DNA of 15,729 nucleotides from Chloroflexota bacterium (lineage in GTDB: Bacteria > Chloroflexota > Limnocylindria > Limnocylindrales > CSP1-4). Of this stretch, positions 8,323 to 15,566 are shown in pieces (position 1 is the first letter of the stretch; each line of letters opens with the position of its first letter). The translations under genes and the position numbers were made by a program. Location of the stretch: positions 1 through 15,729 of the forward strand of contig JAKAHL010000016.1 in NCBI GenBank assembly GCA_021815005.1, in the 5' to 3' direction. Under the pieces are notes generated by a model. The model worked only from the letters and a program-made list of their open reading frames with translations, was not told the origin of the DNA and searched no databases.

Positions 8323-9939
8323 CTACGGCCCGGGGGCGGGCGCCCGGTCGGAGGCGAGCATACGCCGACGGCCCCCGAGGAGGAGCGCGGGCACGATGGC
8401 CACGGCGGTGACGGCCGCAGCCAGCAGGAACACGCCCACCATGATCTGCGCCGCCTCGCGGGCCGCCCACGCCTCGAGTGCCGCCACCACCTGGCCGTCC
8501 TTGAGCGGCCGGTCGCGAAGCGCCGCGGGGATGAACTGCTTGTAGGCGTCGGCGGTGGCGTACACCTGGTCGTACAGGTGGTCGATGGTCGTGGAGCCGT
8601 AGGCCGTCAGGATCGCCAGGCCGACCGCCATGCCCGCCATGCGGGCCACCGTCACCACGGAAGCCGCAGCGCCGTACGCCGAGGGGTCCACCGCCTCGGC
8701 TGCGGCAGCCGAGCGCGGGGTCACCGTCAGGCCGAAACCCGCCCCGAACAGCGCAAGGGCGGCCGCGGCGGCGGGGATCCCGGTGCCGGGCGTCCAGCCC
8801 GCCATGGCCACGAGCGCCGCGACCGACGCGGCCAGGCCCACCACCGAGACGAGCCGGAGCCCGAGCGCGCGCAGCGCCCAGCCCGAAGCCAGCGCACCGA
8901 CCGCCGTGGCTGCCGCGAGCGCCCCGAGCGCCACCCGCTGCTGGTCGGGCCCGCCGTACAGCACGCGGTCCACGAACACGGCAGCACCCACGATCGCGGT
9001 TGCCAGCCCGTAGCCCGTGAGCAGCGACACCAGCGCCGCCGACGCGAACGCCGGCCTGCGGAACAGGCGGGGGTCGAGGAACGGGTCGCGGGCCCGGAGG
9101 CCGTGCCAGACGGCCAGCGGCAGTGAGACGACCGCGAGCGCCGCGAGCGCCAGGACCGCAGCGACGGGGTCCAGCCCGCCGGAGCCGGGGCTTGACCAGC
9201 TACCCAGAAGGGTGAGCGCCCCGAGCGTGCCGACCAGGGCCGACGCCACCAGAGCCGCCCCCGCGAGGTCCACGCGGCCGGGGCGCCGGGGCGTGTCCCA
9301 GTCCGCGGACGCGGCCCAGGCGAGCGCGAGGGCCACGACCCCGATCGGCACGTTGACGTAGAAGATCCAGCGCCAGGCCGGCACGAGGAGGGCTGCGACG
9401 GCGCCGTTCGGCGTGATGCCCAGCCGGGCTACGGCGGCGTCCGGGTGCACCGCGTCGAGGACCGCGGCGCCGAGGAAGGGCCCGGCGGCCATGCCCAGGA
9501 ATGTCAGCGCTCCCACCACCCCCAGCGCTCGCGGCCTCGCGTGCCCCCGGTACAGATGCGCCGCCGCCGATGTGGCGAGCGGGATCAGGGCCCCGCCGCC
9601 GACGGCCTGCACCAGACGGGCGGCGATCAGCGCCTCGAGGGTCTGCGCCGAGCCCGCCAGCAGCGAGCCGAGCGTGAACACCACGAGCGCGGCGAGGAAC
9701 GGTCGCCGGTTGCCCCACAGGTCGCCGAGCCGCCCGGCCAGCGGCATCGTCACCACGTAGACCAGCAGGTAGCCGTTGATGACCCACGAGGCCTCGCGGA
9801 GGCGCTGCCAGCCGGCGAGATCGCCGACGATCGCCGGCAGCGCGACCGCGGTGATCATCAGCTCGAGCCCGGCGAGGAACGCCCCGGCCCCCATCACGGC
9901 CAGGAGGACCAGGGCCGCACCGGACGAGCGTCGCTCCAC
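8323..9939 (-). CDS. MFS transporter of the DHA2 (EmrB/QacA) type
   Basis: Proton-coupled drug/metabolite exporter-type major facilitator, 538 aa with about 14 transmembrane segments. Motif A is GRLGDLWGNRR (69-79), motif C is GMAAGPFLG (149-157), and WRWIFYVNVPIG (189-200) is typical of the DHA2 group. Motif D1 reads LELMITAVALP, with Glu where Asp is usual. An extra stretch of about 20 residues separates motif C from WRWIFY. The start is the GTG at 9939, chosen because TACACT lies exactly 6 bases upstream (leaderless) and hydrophobic sequence begins at once. The frame stays open upstream to 10293, but that part is Arg/Pro/Gly-rich with no membrane-protein character. Followed 8 bases later by the corA-like gene. 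Substrate is unknown. Confidence 0.9.
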   Translation of the reverse strand: MERRSSGAALVLLAVMGAGAFLAGLELMITAVALPAIVGDLAGWQRLREASWVINGYLLVYVVTMPLAGRLGDLWGNRRPFLAALVVFTLGSLLAGSAQTLEALIAARLVQAVGGGALIPLATSAAAHLYRGHARPRALGVVGALTFLGMAAGPFLGAAVLDAVHPDAAVARLGITPNGAVAALLVPAWRWIFYVNVPIGVVALALAWAASADWDTPRRPGRVDLAGAALVASALVGTLGALTLLGSWSSPGSGGLDPVAAVLALAALAVVSLPLAVWHGLRARDPFLDPRLFRRPAFASAALVSLLTGYGLATAIVGAAVFVDRVLYGGPDQQRVALGALAAATAVGALASGWALRALGLRLVSVVGLAASVAALVAMAGWTPGTGIPAAAAALALFGAGFGLTVTPRSAAAAEAVDPSAYGAAASVVTVARMAGMAVGLAILTAYGSTTIDHLYDQVYATADAYKQFIPAALRDRPLKDGQVVAALEAWAAREAAQIMVGVFLLAAAVTAVAIVPALLLGGRRRMLASDRAPAPGP

Positions 9940-9945
9940 GCGGGG

Positions 9946-9951
9946 AGTGTA
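9946..9951 (-). promoter_or_regulatory. -10 element (TACACT) for the MFS-corA unit
   Basis: On the minus strand TACACT is separated by 6 bases from the GTG at 9939, the spacing expected if transcription begins on the start codon. There is no TTGACA-like -35. It supports the short start of the MFS gene. Confidence 0.5.
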
Positions 9952-10261
9952 CGGGGCGCGCGGCACGGCGGCGGATCCCGCCGGTGGGCGCGCGGGCGGG
10001 CTGTCGATGACTGCGCGCAGCGGCGCCTCGCGGTCCGCAGCTGCCAACGAGGTGTCGGACGGCGCCGTGTCGGGCCTGCGTCGAACCGCGCCGCTCCCCG
10101 CGCCCGTGTTGCCCCCGGCGTCCCAACCGTGCGCCGGCGGCACGGATCGATCTCCGGGCGCAACGCTCGTACGGGGCCGGGGACGGTTCAGGGCCCGGGC
10201 GCACGATCGGGTGCCTCGGGCCGGGACTGGCGGGCGGGGCCGGGGGTGCCGCGGGCCGGGG
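9952..10261. other. Intergenic region with no recognised gene
   Basis: About 310 bases of GC-rich sequence between the divergent MFS and ArsR genes. The MFS frame happens to be open here, but its translation is low-complexity Arg/Pro/Gly. I see no RNA gene, riboswitch or repeat that I can support. Confidence 0.6.
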
Positions 10262-10290
10262 TTGACACCCGACGCTCGCCCACCTAGGAT
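10262..10290 (+). promoter_or_regulatory. Sigma70 promoter of the arsR-inositol lipid operon
   Basis: A perfect TTGACA (10262-10267), a 17-base spacer and TAGGAT (10285-10290), predicting a transcript start near 10297. It is the only consensus -35/-10 pair noticed in this GC-rich window. It is immediately followed and partly overlapped by the tandem dyads at 10289-10320. Confidence 0.85.
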
Positions 10291-10320
10291 CAACGCTCGT
10301 TGATATCAACCGCGATTGAT
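10289..10320 (+). promoter_or_regulatory. Two tandem operator dyads, ATCAA-N6-TTGAT
   Basis: Two 16-bp inverted repeats lie directly end to end: ATCAA CGCTCG TTGAT (10289-10304) and ATCAA CCGCGA TTGAT (10305-10320). The first shares the last two bases of the -10 box and covers the predicted transcript start. The junction makes the perfect 12-bp palindrome GTTGATATCAAC (10299-10310). Size and symmetry suit a dimeric ArsR-type winged-helix repressor, and the arsR gene follows. Autoregulation is inferred. Confidence 0.75.
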
Positions 10321-10362
10321 TGGACTGCGGTTGCGATCGACTATCGAGGTTTGCGCAAGCCC

Positions 10363-10728
10363 GTGTCACCCTCCCCGGCTCGGATCCGGAGCACCATCGC
10401 CAACGTCGTCGACCAGCCCGACGACCTGCGCGAGCTGCGCCGCGTCTACAAGATCCTGGCGGACGTGAACCGCTTGCGCCTGCTGCGGCAGCTGGCCGAC
10501 GGGCCGGCCACCGTGACGGAGCTGGTCGACCGGGTCGGCCTCTCCCAGCCGCTCGTCTCGTGGCACCTGGCCAAGCTCCGCGAGGCCGGCCTCGTGCGGG
10601 CGCGCCGCGAGGGCCGCGTGACCCTGCATACCATCGTGCCGGAGGCGTTCGAGGCCCTCCGCGTCCGCGAGGCGCGGGCGCTGGGTCTCGCCACCGCCGA
10701 GACACCACCAGGGAGGCAGGAACCGTGA
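10363..10728 (+). CDS. ArsR-family winged-helix transcriptional regulator
   Basis: Small dimeric DNA-binding regulator, 121 aa from the GTG at 10363. The winged helix-turn-helix spans about 27-95: [21 protein letters not shown], then the recognition helix region [28 protein letters not shown] (51-78, given in part), then the [11 protein letters not shown] wing. It has no cysteine and only two histidines, and the CVC box and the usual Asp/His helix-5 metal site are missing. It therefore does not look like a metal or arsenic sensor. The start is uncertain: GTG 10363 has only a distant GAGG, and the frame is open to TTG 10300, which lies 9 bases after the -10 box. Its TGA overlaps the GTG of the next gene (GTGA), so it heads an inositol-lipid operon. 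Autoregulation through the upstream dyads is likely. Confidence 0.88.
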   Translation: MSPSPARIRSTIANVVDQPDDLRELRRVYKILADVNRLRLLRQLADGPATVTELVDRVGLSQPLVSWHLAKLREAGLVRARREGRVTLHTIVPEAFEALRVREARALGLATAETPPGRQEP

Positions 10729-11378
10729 GCGGCTCGTTCGTCTCGCCCGAGCTCCGGGCGAGGATCCGGGGGCTGATGACCCCCATCGCGATCGGGCTCG
10801 GCCGGTTGGGCCTGTCCCCGAACGCGCTGACCGTCATCGGCTTCCTGGTCGCCTGTGTCGCGGCGATCGCGGCGGGAGTCGGCGACTGGCTGGTGGCCGG
10901 CCTCCTCGTGATCTTCGGCGGCGTGTTCGACCTGTTCGACGGGGCGCTCGCGCGCGCGACGAACCGCGTCAGCAAGGTCGGCGGCTTCATGGATTCGACC
11001 TTCGACCGCTGGGGCGAGGGCGTCGTGTACGTCGGCATCTCGGCCGGCGGCCTGGCGGCGGGCCTCAATCCGGTGGCGATCCTCTCGTCGGCGGCCATGG
11101 CCTCCGCGTTCATGGTCAGCTACACCCGCGCCAAAGCCGAGAGCCTGGGCTTCGCCCCCGGCACCGGCATGGCGAACGTGGGCCTCGCCCCGCGCGAGGT
11201 CCGCCTCGTGATCCTCACCGTCGGCCTCGTGTGGGCCGGCATCGCCGGCGTCGGCCCGTCGGGAACCGGCGACCTCGTCATCGAGGCGGCCCTCGGCCTG
11301 ATCGCCGTCCTCGCCACCATCACGACCATCCAGCGCATCGTCGCCACGATCCGCCAGGCAGCCGCCTCGGAGGGATAG
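10725..11378 (+). CDS. CDP-alcohol phosphatidyltransferase, probable phosphatidylinositol phosphate synthase
   Basis: Integral membrane enzyme, 217 aa, about six transmembrane helices. The complete catalytic signature D-x2-DG-x2-AR-x8-G-x3-D-x3-D is present: Asp69, Asp72-Gly73, Ala76-Arg77, Gly86, Asp90 and Asp94. The later [11 protein letters not shown] segment resembles the SYxxARAE region of prokaryotic phosphatidylinositol phosphate synthases. The family transfers the phosphatidyl group of CDP-diacylglycerol to an alcohol. The neighbouring inositol-1-phosphate synthase makes inositol-1-phosphate the likely acceptor, giving phosphatidylinositol phosphate. The start is GTG 10725, overlapping the arsR stop by 4 bases and preceded by GGGAGG (10711-10716). 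Phosphatidylglycerophosphate or archaetidyl-type activity is less likely given the operon. Confidence 0.88.
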   Translation: MSGSFVSPELRARIRGLMTPIAIGLGRLGLSPNALTVIGFLVACVAAIAAGVGDWLVAGLLVIFGGVFDLFDGALARATNRVSKVGGFMDSTFDRWGEGVVYVGISAGGLAAGLNPVAILSSAAMASAFMVSYTRAKAESLGFAPGTGMANVGLAPREVRLVILTVGLVWAGIAGVGPSGTGDLVIEAALGLIAVLATITTIQRIVATIRQAAASEG

Positions 11379-11394
11379 CGGCGCGGGCGCGCCG
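11379..11394. other. Short GC hairpin between the transferase and ino1
   Basis: CGGCGCG (11379-11385) and CGCGCCG (11388-11394) can pair with a tight loop within the 41-base gap. No T-tract follows, so it is more likely a processing or attenuation feature than a terminator, or chance in GC-rich DNA. Confidence 0.3.
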
Positions 11395-11419
11395 AGCACC
11401 CCGAACACGGAGATCGAGC

Positions 11420-12613
11420 ATGACCCCTAGCGAGAGCACGCCCAACGCACCGCGCAAGAAGATCCGGCTGGCCGTCGTCGGCGTCGGCAACTGCGCCAGC
11501 TCCCTCATCCAGGGCCGCTACTACTACGAGCACGCCAAGGCCGAGGACTTCGTGCCGGGCCTGATGCACGTCCAGTTGGGCGACTACCACATCAGCGACA
11601 TCGAGTTCGTGGCCGCGTTCGACGTGGACGTGACCAAGGTCGGCAAGGACCTCTCCGAGGCCATCTACGCCGGCCAGAACAACACGTACCGGTTCATGGA
11701 CGTGCCGCACACCGGCGTGACCGTGGAGCGCGGGATGACCCACGACGGCCTGGGGAAGTACCTGTCCCAGGTCATCCAGCCGGCGCCCGGCCCCACCGCG
11801 GACATCATCGGCATCCTCAAGGACCGCCAGGTGGACGTCCTGGTCTCCTATCTCCCGGTCGGGAGCGAGGAGGCCACCAAGTGGTACGCGGAGCAGGCGC
11901 TCCAGGCCGGCGTCGCATTCGTCAATGCGATCCCGGTGTTCATCGGGCGTGAGCCGTACTGGCAGCGCCGCTTCGCCGCGGCCGGCCTCCCCCTCATCGG
12001 CGACGACATCAAGAGCCAGGTTGGCGCCACCATCACGCACCGCGTGATGACCCGGCTGTTCATGGACCGCGGCGTCCGCCTCGACCGCACCTACCAGCTC
12101 AACTTCGGTGGCAACACGGACTTCATGAACATGCTCGAGCGCGAGCGCCTGGAGTCCAAGAAGATCAGCAAGACCAATGCGGTCACCTCGATGCTCGACT
12201 ACGACATCGACCCCGAGAACATCCACGTCGGCCCGAGCGACTACGTGCCGTGGCTCAAGGACCGCAAGTACTGCCACATCGTCATGGAGGGCACGACGTT
12301 CGGCGACGTGCCGCTCAAGGCCGAGCTCAAGCTCGAGGTCTGGGACAGCCCCAACTCGGCCGGCGTCATCATCGACGCCGTCCGGTGCGCCAAGATCGGC
12401 CTCGATCGCGGCCTGCAGGGTACCCTTGTCGCTCCGTCGAGCTACTTCATGAAGAGCCCGCCGATCCAGATCCATGACGACGTCGCCCACCAGCGCGTCG
12501 AGGCCTTCATCCGCGGTGACGACAACGAGACGCTCGTCGGCACCGAGGAGGCGAAGGGGCCCTCGGCGACGCGGGCGACGGCCACGAGGGCGAAGGCAGC
12601 CGCGAGCGAGTGA
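11420..12613 (+). CDS. ino1: myo-Inositol-1-phosphate synthase
   Basis: NAD-dependent cytoplasmic enzyme converting glucose-6-phosphate to 1L-myo-inositol-1-phosphate, the first committed step of inositol synthesis. It is 397 aa, close to the short actinobacterial/archaeal type (about 360-400). The Rossmann start is [14 protein letters not shown] (19-32). Other core segments are [11 protein letters not shown] (194-204), [12 protein letters not shown] (228-239), [12 protein letters not shown] (246-257), [17 protein letters not shown] (306-322) and the final FMKSPP. The last 20 residues are an Ala/Thr/Arg tail. The start is ATG 11420 with GGAG (11409-11412) 7 bases upstream; the frame is open further up but overlaps the previous gene. 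Its TGA overlaps the next GTG (GTGA). It supplies the head group for the adjacent transferase. Confidence 0.96.
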   Translation: MTPSESTPNAPRKKIRLAVVGVGNCASSLIQGRYYYEHAKAEDFVPGLMHVQLGDYHISDIEFVAAFDVDVTKVGKDLSEAIYAGQNNTYRFMDVPHTGVTVERGMTHDGLGKYLSQVIQPAPGPTADIIGILKDRQVDVLVSYLPVGSEEATKWYAEQALQAGVAFVNAIPVFIGREPYWQRRFAAAGLPLIGDDIKSQVGATITHRVMTRLFMDRGVRLDRTYQLNFGGNTDFMNMLERERLESKKISKTNAVTSMLDYDIDPENIHVGPSDYVPWLKDRKYCHIVMEGTTFGDVPLKAELKLEVWDSPNSAGVIIDAVRCAKIGLDRGLQGTLVAPSSYFMKSPPIQIHDDVAHQRVEAFIRGDDNETLVGTEEAKGPSATRATATRAKAAASE

Positions 12614-13689
12614 CCGATACGAAGGACAAGAAGCTCGAGGCGCCGCACCGGCGCCTCGAGTCCACCCCGCCGCGCATCGTGGAGAAGGCCGCCGTCATCG
12701 CCTACCGGTTGATGGCCGCGGCCCTCGTCCACCTGCCGACGCGGCTGACGGTGCCCGTCATCGGCAGCGTCAATCAGATCTCGTATCTGGCCTGGCCCAT
12801 GAAGCGCCGCTTCGTGGACGCCAACTTCGGCCGCGTCATGGGGCTGCCGCCGAACCACCCGCGGGTGCGGCGGATGGCGCTGCGCGCGTACCGCGAGTAC
12901 GCGCACTACATGGTGGAGCTCATGCGGCTGCCGGCCCTCCCGGCCGCGGACGTCGCCAAGCTCGTCGAGGGCGACGGCATCGACCGGATCGCCGGGGCCT
13001 GGCTGGCGCACGGCAAGTCGATGATCGTGTGCGCAGGGCACGTGGGCAACAACGAGGCGGTCGCGGCCGGCGTGGCCTGGCGCGGTTTCCCCGCCAATGT
13101 CGTCGCCGACGATTCGGCGTTTCCCGAGATCTTCGAGATCCTGCGCCGGAACCGCGAGGGCTGGGGCGTCCACGTGGTGCCCTGGCGGAACCTGCGCGAG
13201 CTGTTCTCCATCCTGCGCAAGAACCAGATCCTGGCGCTGCTCGTGGACTGGGGCTATCGCGAGGACGGCATCCCCGTGAGGCTGTTCGGCGCATGGACGA
13301 CGCTCCCGGCCGGGCCTGCGGTGCTGGCCGCGAAGACGGGCGCCGCCATCGTGTTCATGGAAGTGCGCCGCACCCCGGACGGTCGGTTCGAGGTCAACGC
13401 GGACGACGCCTTCACCGTGCCCAGCTCGAACCCAGCGGACCTCCAGCGTGCCACGCAGCGGATCGCCGACGCCCTGGAGCGAACCATCGCCCGCGCGCCC
13501 GCCCAGTGGTACAGCTTCAAGCCCATCTGGCCGTCCACACACGAGGAGGAGCTCGCGCTCGAGCGGCGGGCGAGCGAGATGCTGGCGGGCAGGCCTGGCG
13601 TGGCGGCGCCCCCTGCGCCCCCTGCGCCGGCCGCGTCGCCCACGGGGCCGCTCGAGCCGCCCACGGGGCCCGTCGAGCCCCCCGCGTGA
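12610..13689 (+). CDS. LpxL/HtrB/PatA-family lysophospholipid acyltransferase (first copy)
   Basis: Membrane-associated acyltransferase, 359 aa. The catalytic Hx4(D/E) motif is GHVGNNE (His144, Glu149). The second family block is [18 protein letters not shown] (210-227), followed by [16 protein letters not shown] (233-248) and a C-terminal QWYSFKPIW (299-307). In monoderm inositol-lipid operons this family includes PatA, which acylates phosphatidylinositol mannosides; in diderms it makes lipid A. Position after ino1 favours the former. An extra Pro/Ala-rich tail (about 328-359) has a repeated GP[LV]EPP unit and is not part of the family domain. The start is GTG 12610, overlapping the ino1 stop (GTGA), and its own TGA overlaps the next GTG. 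The acyl acceptor is inferred from context only. Confidence 0.88.
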   Translation: MTDTKDKKLEAPHRRLESTPPRIVEKAAVIAYRLMAAALVHLPTRLTVPVIGSVNQISYLAWPMKRRFVDANFGRVMGLPPNHPRVRRMALRAYREYAHYMVELMRLPALPAADVAKLVEGDGIDRIAGAWLAHGKSMIVCAGHVGNNEAVAAGVAWRGFPANVVADDSAFPEIFEILRRNREGWGVHVVPWRNLRELFSILRKNQILALLVDWGYREDGIPVRLFGAWTTLPAGPAVLAAKTGAAIVFMEVRRTPDGRFEVNADDAFTVPSSNPADLQRATQRIADALERTIARAPAQWYSFKPIWPSTHEEELALERRASEMLAGRPGVAAPPAPPAPAASPTGPLEPPTGPVEPPA

Positions 13690-14753
13690 GCGCCGACGCC
13701 AGCCGGCCGGGGCCGGACAGGGCCGACCCGGGCGCGTCTCGCGGCTGGAGCTGGCGCGGCTCCGCCATCGTCGCGGGGACGCGGCTGCTGGGCCGCCTGC
13801 CTGAGGCGCCGCTGGTCGCCGCGGCGGAGTCCATCGGCGAGCTGTGGTACCGGACGGCCCCGGCGAAGGCCGCCCAGGCGCGCGCGAACCTGGGGCGCGT
13901 CTGCGAGGGACTCGCGGCCCAGGACCGGGGCTCGGCCCTGGTGCGGCGCGCCGCCACCGACCCCGAAGCGCTCGAGAGGATCGTCCGGCGCGCGTTCCGG
14001 CACGCCGCGCGCTACTACCTGGAGATGGCCCGGGCGGGCTCCGAGACGGCGGCGCAGACCCTCGCCCGGTTGGACATCGAGACGCCCGCCGAGGTGACCG
14101 AGGCCCTGCGGTCCGGCAGGCCGGTGATCCTGACGGGCATGCACTACGGATCGATCGAGGTCCCCGTGGTCGTGGTCAGCGACATGGTGGGCCACCCCGT
14201 CACCGCGCCCATGGAGATCGTCGGTGACCCCGCGATCGCGCGCTGGTTCGAGACGTCGCGGCGGCGCGTGGGGGTGAACGTGGTGGACATGCGGGACGCG
14301 AGGCACGCGCTGCTGGCGGCGATCCGGCGGGGCGAGTCGGTGGGCATGGTCTCTGATCGCGACCTGCTCCACAACGGCATCCCGGTGCCGTTCTTCGGCC
14401 ACCCGGCGCCGCTTGCCGCCGGTCCGGCGCTGCTCGCGGTGGAGACGGGGCTGCCCATCTACGTTTGCTCGGCGCGGCGGGCGGCGCACCTGCGGTACCG
14501 GGGTCGGCTCATCCGCCTGGAGGTGCCCAGCGAGGGGCGACTCCGAGAGCGGGTCACCCGGATCACGACGAGCATGGCGGCCGCCTTCGAGAGGCTGCTC
14601 GCGGACGGGCCGGAGCAGTGGTTCGGGGCGTTCCACCCCATCTGGCCCGACCTGGCCGTGAGCGCGGTGATGGGCGAGGACCACCGGGACCACCGGGACC
14701 ACCAGGACAACAAGGGCGCCACGGTGGCGCCGGCAAAGGACGGTGGCGCATGA
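13686..14753 (+). CDS. LpxL/HtrB/PatA-family lysophospholipid acyltransferase (second copy)
   Basis: 355 aa paralogue of the preceding enzyme. The catalytic motif is MHYGSIE (His153, Glu158); the second block is DRDLLHNGIPVPFFG (224-238), then PAPLAAGPALLAVETGLPI and the terminal EQWFGAFHPIWPDL (310-323). Sequence outside these blocks differs greatly from the first copy, so this is an old duplication or two distinct subfamilies, perhaps acylating different positions of the same lipid. The N-terminal 25 residues are Asp/Arg/Ser-rich. After the domain comes the His/Asp-rich tail EDHRDHRDHQDN, encoded by a 9-bp DNA repeat. The start is GTG 13686, overlapping the previous stop (GTGA); its stop overlaps the PHP gene start (ATGA). 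Confidence 0.88.
   Translation: MSADASRPGPDRADPGASRGWSWRGSAIVAGTRLLGRLPEAPLVAAAESIGELWYRTAPAKAAQARANLGRVCEGLAAQDRGSALVRRAATDPEALERIVRRAFRHAARYYLEMARAGSETAAQTLARLDIETPAEVTEALRSGRPVILTGMHYGSIEVPVVVVSDMVGHPVTAPMEIVGDPAIARWFETSRRRVGVNVVDMRDARHALLAAIRRGESVGMVSDRDLLHNGIPVPFFGHPAPLAAGPALLAVETGLPIYVCSARRAAHLRYRGRLIRLEVPSEGRLRERVTRITTSMAAAFERLLADGPEQWFGAFHPIWPDLAVSAVMGEDHRDHRDHQDNKGATVAPAKDGGA
14679..14714 (+). repeat. 9-bp in-frame tandem repeat encoding a His/Asp-rich tail
   Basis: GACCACCGG at 14679-14687 and 14688-14696, then GACCACCAG and GACAACAAG, encoding DHR-DHR-DHQ-DNK (residues 332-343 of the second acyltransferase). It lies beyond the catalytic domain. Confidence 0.9.
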
Positions 14754-15556
14754 CGGCCGAACCGATGGACCGGCTAGGCCGGGCCGACCTCCACGTCCAC
14801 ACCTGGGCGTCGGACGGGACGGATTCGGTGGTGGACGTGCTCGAGCACGTCGAGGCGGAGGGATTCCTGGACCTCGTGGCCATCACCGACCACGAGCGGA
14901 TCGACGCGGCGCTGGCGGGCCGGGCCTACGCCCGCGACCGCGGCCTGCGGGTGGCGGTCGTCGTGGGCGAGGAGATCACCACGCGCGGCGGCCACCTGCT
15001 CGGGCTGTTCCTGGAGCAGCGGGTTCCCACGTGGAAGAGCCTCGAGTGGTCCATCGAGGCGGTCCACGACCAGGGCGGGATCGCGATCCCCACCCATCCC
15101 TTCGTCCCGACCCACCTGTGCGCGCAGGGCTGGGTGCTGCGCAGGCTGCTCCTGGCTGACAACCCGGCCGTCCGCCCGGACACCATCGAGACGTTCAACC
15201 CCACCGCCCTGGGGAAGTGGGGCCATGCCCGCGCCCAGCGGTTCGCGCGCGAGCACGACCTGGCGTTCGTGGGCAACAGCGACGCGCACATCAAGTCGGC
15301 CGTCGCGTCGGCGTGGACCACCTTCCCGGGTCGGACCGCCGATGACTACCGTGCCGCGATCGCCGCCCGGACCACCCAGGACCACGGCACGTTCCACGGC
15401 AGCGTCGGCCAGGTCGGCGTGTACGGCCGCCAGCTGCGCAAGTACGCCCGGGACATCAGCCAGGAGGCGGCCGGACGGATCCGACGAGACGGCACCGGTC
15501 GCGATCTCGGATACCCCGGGGGGAAAGAGCGCCCGCCGCTGTACCGCGGCGAGTAG
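14750..15556 (+). CDS. PHP-domain metal-dependent phosphoesterase
   Basis: 268 aa soluble protein of the PHP (polymerase and histidinol phosphatase) superfamily, whose members hydrolyse phosphoesters with two or three metal ions. The whole ligand set is visible: HVH (His15, His17), TDH (Asp47, His48), Glu75 in VVGEEIT, His116 in IPTHPF, and DAH (Asp178, His180). It is therefore likely active. The substrate cannot be read from sequence; general annotation would be a TrpH-like nucleotide phosphatase. Its placement between inositol-lipid acyltransferases and a PimA-like enzyme makes a lipid or inositol phosphate plausible. The start is ATG 14750, overlapping the upstream stop (ATGA). A charged, glycine-rich tail follows residue 240. 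Confidence 0.88.
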   Translation: MTAEPMDRLGRADLHVHTWASDGTDSVVDVLEHVEAEGFLDLVAITDHERIDAALAGRAYARDRGLRVAVVVGEEITTRGGHLLGLFLEQRVPTWKSLEWSIEAVHDQGGIAIPTHPFVPTHLCAQGWVLRRLLLADNPAVRPDTIETFNPTALGKWGHARAQRFAREHDLAFVGNSDAHIKSAVASAWTTFPGRTADDYRAAIAARTTQDHGTFHGSVGQVGVYGRQLRKYARDISQEAAGRIRRDGTGRDLGYPGGKERPPLYRGE

Positions 15557-15559
15557 GCT
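15554..15559 (+). promoter_or_regulatory. Possible internal -10 element (TAGGCT) for the glycosyltransferase gene
   Basis: TAGGCT includes the TAG stop of the PHP gene and is 7 bases from the GTG at 15567, a leaderless-type spacing like that of three other genes here. It may add a second transcript to the operon. The overlapping GAGG is too close to the start to be a good ribosome binding site. Confidence 0.35.
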
Positions 15560-15566
15560 TCGAGGG

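Noticed and set aside
9940..10261. Second ATCAA-N6-TTGAT operator controlling the divergent MFS gene
   Set aside because: No matching arms were found near 9939-9960 or elsewhere in the gap, so ArsR control of the exporter is not supported by sequence.
9940..10293. N-terminal extension of the MFS transporter to a 656-residue protein
   Set aside because: The added 118 residues are Arg/Pro/Gly-rich with no domain, begin with TTG inside the arsR promoter, and a well-placed -10 box supports the GTG at 9939.
11231..11419. Extended ino1 starting inside the transferase gene
   Set aside because: The family begins near the ATG at 11420, which has its own GGAG; the upstream part is an off-frame reading of the previous gene.
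12474..13685. Open frame continuous with the second acyltransferase, antiparallel and overlapping frames in the nuo genes, and similar long open frames
   Set aside because: Very high GC removes stop codons from shadow frames. Translations are Arg/Pro/Gly-rich and lie over well-supported genes.
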